A stretch of 32,428 nucleotides of DNA, taken from positions 205,324 through 237,751 of the forward strand of contig NW_019774403.1 of assembly GCF_001039355.2 (NCBI RefSeq), written 5' to 3'. Below the pieces are notes generated by a model. The model had not been told where the DNA came from, searched no databases, and saw only the letters and a program-made list of their open reading frames with translations. The DNA comes from Lingula anatina. Its lineage: Eukaryota > Brachiopoda > Lingulata > Lingulida > Lingulidae. Position numbers and translations under genes: made by a program. The first letter of the stretch is position 1, and each line of letters opens with the position of its first letter. Positions 27,997-32,428 of the stretch are shown piece after piece.

Positions 27997-29679
27997 ATCT
28001 TTGGAGTTATTTCTACTGTTTTGTATCTTACACGTTGTCCGTGGAACACATGAGTCTCAGTGGTTAGACCCTCTGGACTCCGACCAGTGCAAAAGGGAGG
28101 AAAAAGAAAGATCCGACTTGGACCTTACTGTATATGACCACACGTTCACATTCATTGCTGACGGAGTGTTTCTTGGATTTGAGCAGGATCTGGAGAGGTT
28201 TTTAAAGCACCACGCGTGCGCGGGAAGAAATGAGTAAGAGCTTACGAAACCAACAGTTGCGACCGTAAAATTTATTTGAATTTATACACATTCCTTTAAG
28301 GTCAACGGGGCATTAAATCTCCAGTTACAATGGCACTCGTGCACAATCTCCGAGTAAGGCCACATGTAAAACCATTTCTAGAAATTAGGCCTAAGTCAAG
28401 TTTGGATTAAGCCTGTAGGCCTAATGATTCGTTCACGTTTGTAAGGCAAAAAGTTATAGACCTTAGGCCAAGGCTATCATTTAGGCTTCATACAAAAATC
28501 TGCAACAGTTATAGCCTATTCATAGAGGTGAATCCGCAAAATTCCGAGATCAAAAATCGTTTTATCTCCAGATAGAATAGCACACATTTAGAATTGTTTC
28601 AAAGGGTGTCCTTATGTCCCTAGACGTCCAATGGCGGCATAATGCTTTGAAATTAATCCCTCTTTTATTCAGAGAAGACAAAGTCGCATTCAAGAGTTTA
28701 ACTGCCCAGCACTTGCAAATGTAGCCTACGTTAAAATAGATAACTATAATCGTGAAATGTTTTTTTATTTTATTTTAGCAACCAAAGCGTCATATTAGAA
28801 GGAAGGAAGGCGACTCGTTTCTTTACAGACTATTATGGGATAGATATGTCAGTTGTCTCTGATGATGACCTCCTCAACGGTAAAGTGGAACTTGCAGACG
28901 GGAAGCTGCTTTTTTATCCGTTTATCCTGAACCCAGAGGTTAAATATAGGATTCTCTCAGGTAATGTGACAGCCCTTTTGATATAACGTTGAAGGTCAAT
29001 ATAGGGTATAGCCCCTACCTGTAGGCCTAGCTATCTTCTTTGATATCAGTAGACAGGGGCCAATTCTTTTCTATCCCTTTCCCCTTGGTTGTGCATAATT
29101 TAATAAGCCTATACGTATTTCAGTAAAAAAAATCCATTATACTGACAAACTTATATCAGCATTCATCAGCGCGCTTCTCGTGTAGGTCTATGTATTAAGG
29201 CCAAATATGGTGAAGTCTACATAGGCCGACGCCATTGATGAAAAAAGGTGTCCCTCCTCTGATTCCACATGCTATTAGGCCCTATTCAAATGATCACCTC
29301 ACAGGTGTAAATTGTTGTAAACAAAGCTTTTTATTCCAGATACCATATTTAATATGATTAATGATATAGAAAATGTAGGCCTACATGTTTTTGTATTCAG
29401 CCTGTCTACATAGGCCTACAACATAGGCCATAGGCCTAATTTAATCTGTAGCCTATCTCTGTTCAACCTACTTGGTTGCGATATTTATGTGCTTGACGTA
29501 GGTCTACTTTATTTTTGTCAGAAACCAGTCCTTGTGGCAGCAGACATTATGAGGACGCCCTTATCTCTGACATTGGGTGGGCGGTCGAGGTTCTTGAACC
29601 CATCAAACTCAATGGCGCCGGGTACAGCGGGGATGCGGCTGCAGGGAACGTCATTAATATCGGGGAAACTATGGCATTG
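27997..29679 (+). CDS. Unrecognised secreted protein, partial, three exons
   Basis: Exons 27997-28233, 28779-28960 and 29522-29679 join in phases 2, 1 and 0 with good GT-AG ends. The first begins with a hydrophobic run (LELFLLFCILHVV), a signal peptide core, followed by an acidic/cysteine region and DLTVYDHTFTFIADGVFLGF. Exon 2 has RFFTDYYGIDMSVVSDDDLL and LLFYPFILNPEVKYRILS. Exon 3 has SPCGSRHYEDALISDIGW and an N/G-rich end. Cysteines (for example HHACAGR, SPCGS) suit an extracellular protein. I do not recognise the family. The frame is open across all three exons, which is strong evidence that they are coding. There is no in-frame ATG in exon 1, so a short upstream exon is needed, and the 3' end was not found. 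Confidence 0.7.
28234..28778 (+). other. Intron of the secreted-protein gene
   Basis: 545 bases between a GTAAGA donor and a TATTTTAG acceptor. It contains several AGGCCTA motifs (for example near 28387 and 28416) and no open frame of note. Confidence 0.6.
28961..29521 (+). other. Second intron of the secreted-protein gene
   Basis: 561 bases with a dense set of AGGCCTA-type words (29019, 29374, 29408, 29428 and near variants). No gene was seen inside. Confidence 0.6.
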
Positions 29680-29694
29680 GTAGCTCTTTTGTCC

Positions 29695-29760
29695 ATTTTC
29701 TCTCTTTCTCTCTCGCTCTCTCTCACGCGCGTGCACGTGTACACACACACACACACACAC
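29695..29760. repeat. Compound (CT)n-(CA)n microsatellite
   Basis: A CT-rich run (29699-29724), then CACGCGCGTGCACGTG, then (AC)n to 29760. It makes false open frames on both strands. Confidence 0.9.
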
Positions 29761-29780
29761 AGATAAAGGATGGACCAGTT

Positions 29781-29890
29781 ACCCAGCAAACACGTCACGT
29801 TCGGATCATGTGGCTGGCACGTTGTTACCACATTATAACGTCAGAGCAAAGGATTAACCACGTGGTACCAACGTGACGTGTTTGCTGGGT
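29781..29890. mobile_element. 110-bp foldback MITE with perfect 21-bp terminal inverted repeats
   Basis: The left end ACCCAGCAAACACGTCACG(TT) is the exact complement of the right end at 29870-29890 (GTGTTTGCTGGGT). A second inverted pair lies inside (CACGTTGTTACCAC and GTGGTACCAACGTG, one mismatch). It has no coding capacity, and no clear target duplication was seen. Confidence 0.75.
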
Positions 29891-29979
29891 GGCACCATAC
29901 AATGACAATGGTCTTCTTGATTTTTAAACAAAAAGGCGAAAAGTGGCGGGACAACCAAAAAGCTAATCATCCAAGGTGC

Positions 29980-29980
29980 N
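29980..29980. other. Ambiguous base (N)
   Basis: A single N in intergenic sequence, CAAGGTGCNGCACATG. It marks an unresolved position and is not associated with a visible join. Confidence 0.9.
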
Positions 29981-30169
29981 GCACATGAGGAAGTTGACAA
30001 ACACACTTTTAGCATAAAGTCTATGCACAACAAACCTGAAATGGTTAAATTTTACATCGGTCTTGAAACCTACGAGGAATTAAAAATTTTCATGACTTTT
30101 TATACCCTGACATTACCTCAGTATAAAAAAATGGCATGAAAACTGTCATGTGAAACTTTGGTTTGATTT

Positions 30170-30275
30170 CACAGCAAGATTAAAGCTGGTTTTAGTTTTA
30201 CTTTGGTTTTAGAGTATTGTTATCGCCATTGCTTAGACCCGAGTAAAACTAAAACCAGGTTTAAACAGGACTGTG
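30170..30275. mobile_element. 106-bp foldback element
   Basis: CTGGTTTTAGTTTTACT (30186-30202) pairs perfectly with AGTAAAACTAAAACCAG (30242-30258). The pairing resumes at the ends (CACAG and CTGTG) across a mismatched stretch, giving about 33-bp arms around a 39-base loop. No target duplication is evident. Confidence 0.55.
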
Positions 30276-30619
30276 AAGGAGTATTGAATCGTACATTACT
30301 TATGCAAATAACAAAAAAGAGAAAAATTTTACCAAATATCTCATTTTTATTATCACAATGCACTTGAACATATCTAGAAAATGTTTAAAACATTGCATTT
30401 TAAAACATGGATCAGTGAAATATCGTAAGGTACCTTGGAAAGATATTTCCAAGGCAACATCATTGATTTTATTATGCAAAATAAAATTGTGAGACGAAAT
30501 ATTGAATTGTATTTATTAATAGGCAAATATTTAAAAAAAAAACGGTTTGGGCATTCCCTTCAAGGACTTGGTCCATTCTCCACTGTCTTGATTCAAACTT
30601 CAATCTGGTAGGCCTACTT

Positions 30620-31270
30620 CTAATTTTCTCTGCCGTCTGGATCCAATATTTTGTTTCTCTCTCTATCCTCACTGTACAGTTTACACCTATAAAACAAGTA
30701 AAAAATAGTCATGAAAACAATTATTAAAGTCATCATCAACACATCTATAACAGTGATTAATTTACATACATACATATTAGACTGATGACAAAACAGAAAC
30801 CTGACATGCCTCGTCATATTTTTTTAACTGAAATCTACCTGGATACACAACAGAAATATAATGAAGAAGAAACAAATGATAGATGCACTGATCAATATTG
30901 ACAGTGAGCTTGTACTAATTACCTGTACAGTGCACTAGCCCACCAAATGATAGATGCACTGATCAATATTGACAGTGAGCTTGTACTAATTACCTGTACA
31001 GTGCACTAGCCCACCTCAGAGATTGTATCAGATAATTGCCTGAACCAGGTGACAAATTTATCTCCCCAATAAATGACTCAGGTGAACATAATTACATAAT
31101 GACCACATTAGGGTTTTGTATTTGGTCGTGTATTTAAGAAAATATCGTGTAACATACCTTTTTATCAGCCCTTCTTTTTTGCCTGATGTGTGGGCATCCT
31201 TCATTTTAACCAACTTTTCAACTCCGGCACCGTTTTCGCCTCAAATGGCTTGTTAAATATCGCCCGGCAT
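30620..31270 (-). pseudogene. Broken SAP-domain gene remnant, two exons
   Basis: On the minus strand ATG at 31270 starts MPGDI. A frame shift later it reads NKPFEAKTVPELKSWLK, and after another shift KDAHTSGKKEGLIKR, up to a GTATGT donor after 31158. The acceptor at 30687 gives, in matching phase, CKLYSEDRERNKILDPDGREN then a stop at 30620. TVPELKSWL...SGKKEGLIKR is the SAP-domain pattern (a short DNA-binding helix pair). One extra T and one missing A break the first exon. The two shifts cancel, so the start and exon end share a frame. It could be a decayed transposon-related gene or a real gene with base errors. Its intron contains the 71-bp tandem repeat. Confidence 0.45.
30874..31015. repeat. 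Perfect tandem duplication of a 71-bp unit
   Basis: 30874-30944 and 30945-31015 are identical (AAATGATAGATGCACTGATC... to ...GTGCACTAGCCCACC). There are no substitutions between copies, so either the duplication is very recent or it is an assembly artefact. Confidence 0.9.
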
Positions 31271-31400
31271 GTCTTATGCTCCCATCAGGTGTTCCTATCG
31301 CTGTCAACAACGCTTCCGGTACTATTTTGACCCCTGCAGTGCACAATTCCGGTCATGCGCACATCGCACCTTTCGAATAATGCAAGTCGTATATTATATT

Positions 31401-31828
31401 AGGCGTGACTTGTGTTGTATTCCGTCTCCATATGCAGTACATTAGCGTACTGCTTCAAATGTTTGACATGCTTTGTTGAGACCAAAATTACACCCAAAAA
31501 GTGTACGGGGGGCATTCTCTGCATAATGTACATGTACATAAACCGATATACAGATGACTGATTGAGGTCATTCCTTGGTGTGGGTTTCACTCCGCGAGCA
31601 TCGATGCATTACTTCAATCGTCAGCATTAATCGCCAAATAAAACCACGCCATTGGTTGCATTAAGTCACATCATAGGGTATTTTTTAGTTCTATATGATT
31701 TTTTACATTGTACAATGCATTGGAACTGATAGTCTACTTTGTTTGAAAGACGTTCTGAGTCATTAATATGTATAGGTAGGTGTTTAGTAAGCTCGTGTGT
31801 GTGTACTGGTGGAGGTGGTGGTGGCGGT

Positions 31829-31874
<46 letters not shown>

Positions 31875-32060
31875 CGTGCTAGAGACAGCGATAAAGAGAG
31901 ATAGAGTGATAAAGGGAGAGGAATTTCATATCCATAATTTTGATGCTGTAGCGTGGGGACGAACTTTTTATAGCAGGCCATACCAGGCTGACGTACAGCA
32001 CTGCTATCATGGGCTATGCCTGTTTCTAGATCTTTCTAAACCGTTTGGAATGCTAACAGA
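31401..32060. repeat. Long direct repeat, copy 2
   Basis: The counterpart of 27328-27967, in the same orientation about 4.07 kb downstream. It has a 10-base insertion near 31530 (ATGTACATAA region), a shorter GGN tract and an extra AGAGACAGCGATAAAGAGAG stretch after the (GA)n. It also keeps the ATGTATAG/GTAGGT sequence at about 31768-31775. The exon that follows copy 1 is absent here. Confidence 0.85.
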
Positions 32061-32065
32061 TATTT

Positions 32066-32093
32066 GTACCACCAGCGTTAGCGCTGGCGGTAC
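32066..32093. repeat. Short GC-rich hairpin next to repeat copy 2
   Basis: GTACCACCAGCG and CGCTGGCGGTAC pair with one mismatch around TTAG. It begins six bases after the direct repeat ends, followed by a CCG-rich stretch (32108-32132). It may be the end of another element. Confidence 0.5.
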
Positions 32094-32428
32094 ACATGGT
32101 TTTAGTCCCGTCCGGTCCGTTCCGCCGGCTCCGTGGCCATGTTACCGTTACCGCTTCTCCTCCTAGACGGTAAGGGCCTCAATACTCATCTCTTGGATTT
32201 AGGTCACCTATAATCTCAACTCGTTCCACGTAAAATTTGGGCTTTGTCGGTATTGGGGTCTAGGTGTGGCACTCATTGTAATGCACCCTTGTCCAAAAAT
32301 GGCAAAATTAAAAGCTAATTATCTACCCTACGGGAGGAAGTATGGGAAAAATTTCTACAGGCGGCTTTCCAAAAGTCATATGTGTAGATTTCAAATATAC
32401 CCTTGGATTTGACCTTTGACCTTTATTT
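32094..32428. other. Window end, no gene seen
   Basis: A CCG-rich stretch followed by ordinary sequence. No convincing exon, RNA gene or repeat was recognised. Confidence 0.5.

Noticed and set aside
29680-29766. Exon 3 of the secreted-protein gene reading through to a stop at 29764-29766
   Set aside because: The extension is encoded by the (CT)n/(CA)n microsatellite; a donor at 29680 is more likely.
30213-30236. A final mini-exon SIVIAIA-stop for the secreted-protein gene
   Set aside because: Phase and acceptor fit, but it lies within the loop of a foldback element and has only eight codons; it is too weak to call.
1-32428. tRNA, rRNA or other structured RNA genes
   Set aside because: No cloverleaf or conserved rRNA segment was recognised by eye; a tRNAscan/Infernal run was not possible.

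Overview
The window is eukaryotic genomic DNA. It shows introns with GT-AG ends, AT-rich introns and intergenic DNA, microsatellites and short foldback transposons. It looks like a marine invertebrate animal. A mollusc or another lophotrochozoan, or an invertebrate deuterostome, would fit; the sequence does not settle which.

Positions 1 to about 26.72 kb hold the + strand gene for a trithorax/MLL-type histone H3K4 methyltransferase (KMT2A/KMT2B orthologue, Drosophila trx). The 5' end lies outside the window. I could chain 36 exons (14,574 coding bases, 4,857 residues plus stop) with every splice phase matching. Domain order is: tail of one nuclear-receptor-like zinc finger, a complete nuclear-receptor-like C4 DNA-binding domain, a conserved RIKHVC block, a CXXC zinc finger, PHD1-PHD2-PHD3, a bromodomain split by a roughly 550-residue acidic insert, a DHxY motif (HCF-1 binding type), an extended PHD (ePHD), FYRN, one 8-kb exon with a P/M-rich tract, a C2HC finger and at least seven AT-hooks, then FYRC, a Win-like motif, SET and post-SET. 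This combines a fly Trx feature (nuclear-receptor-like domain) with a vertebrate MLL feature (CXXC), and it carries AT-hooks in an unexpected place. The parts work as one chromatin protein: zinc fingers and AT-hooks for DNA, PHD/ePHD for histone reading, FYRN/FYRC to hold the two halves together, and Win/SET/post-SET for H3K4 methylation with WDR5/RbBP5/ASH2L.

Intron 30 (23,023-23,662) contains a (TA)n/poly-T tract, an N, and what looks like a badly read second copy of sequence further along. This is probably an assembly or base-calling fault.

The last 5.7 kb is intergenic or accessory. It holds a 415-bp palindromic MITE, two copies of a roughly 650-bp direct repeat 4.07 kb apart (each with a compound GGN/GT/GA microsatellite), a partial + strand gene for an unrecognised secreted protein (three exons), two more short foldback elements, a perfect 71-bp tandem duplication, and a broken minus-strand remnant of a SAP-domain gene. 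From 28.3 to 29.5 kb the motif AGGCCTA is strikingly frequent.

All domain names come from recognising family signatures by eye; no database search was run.
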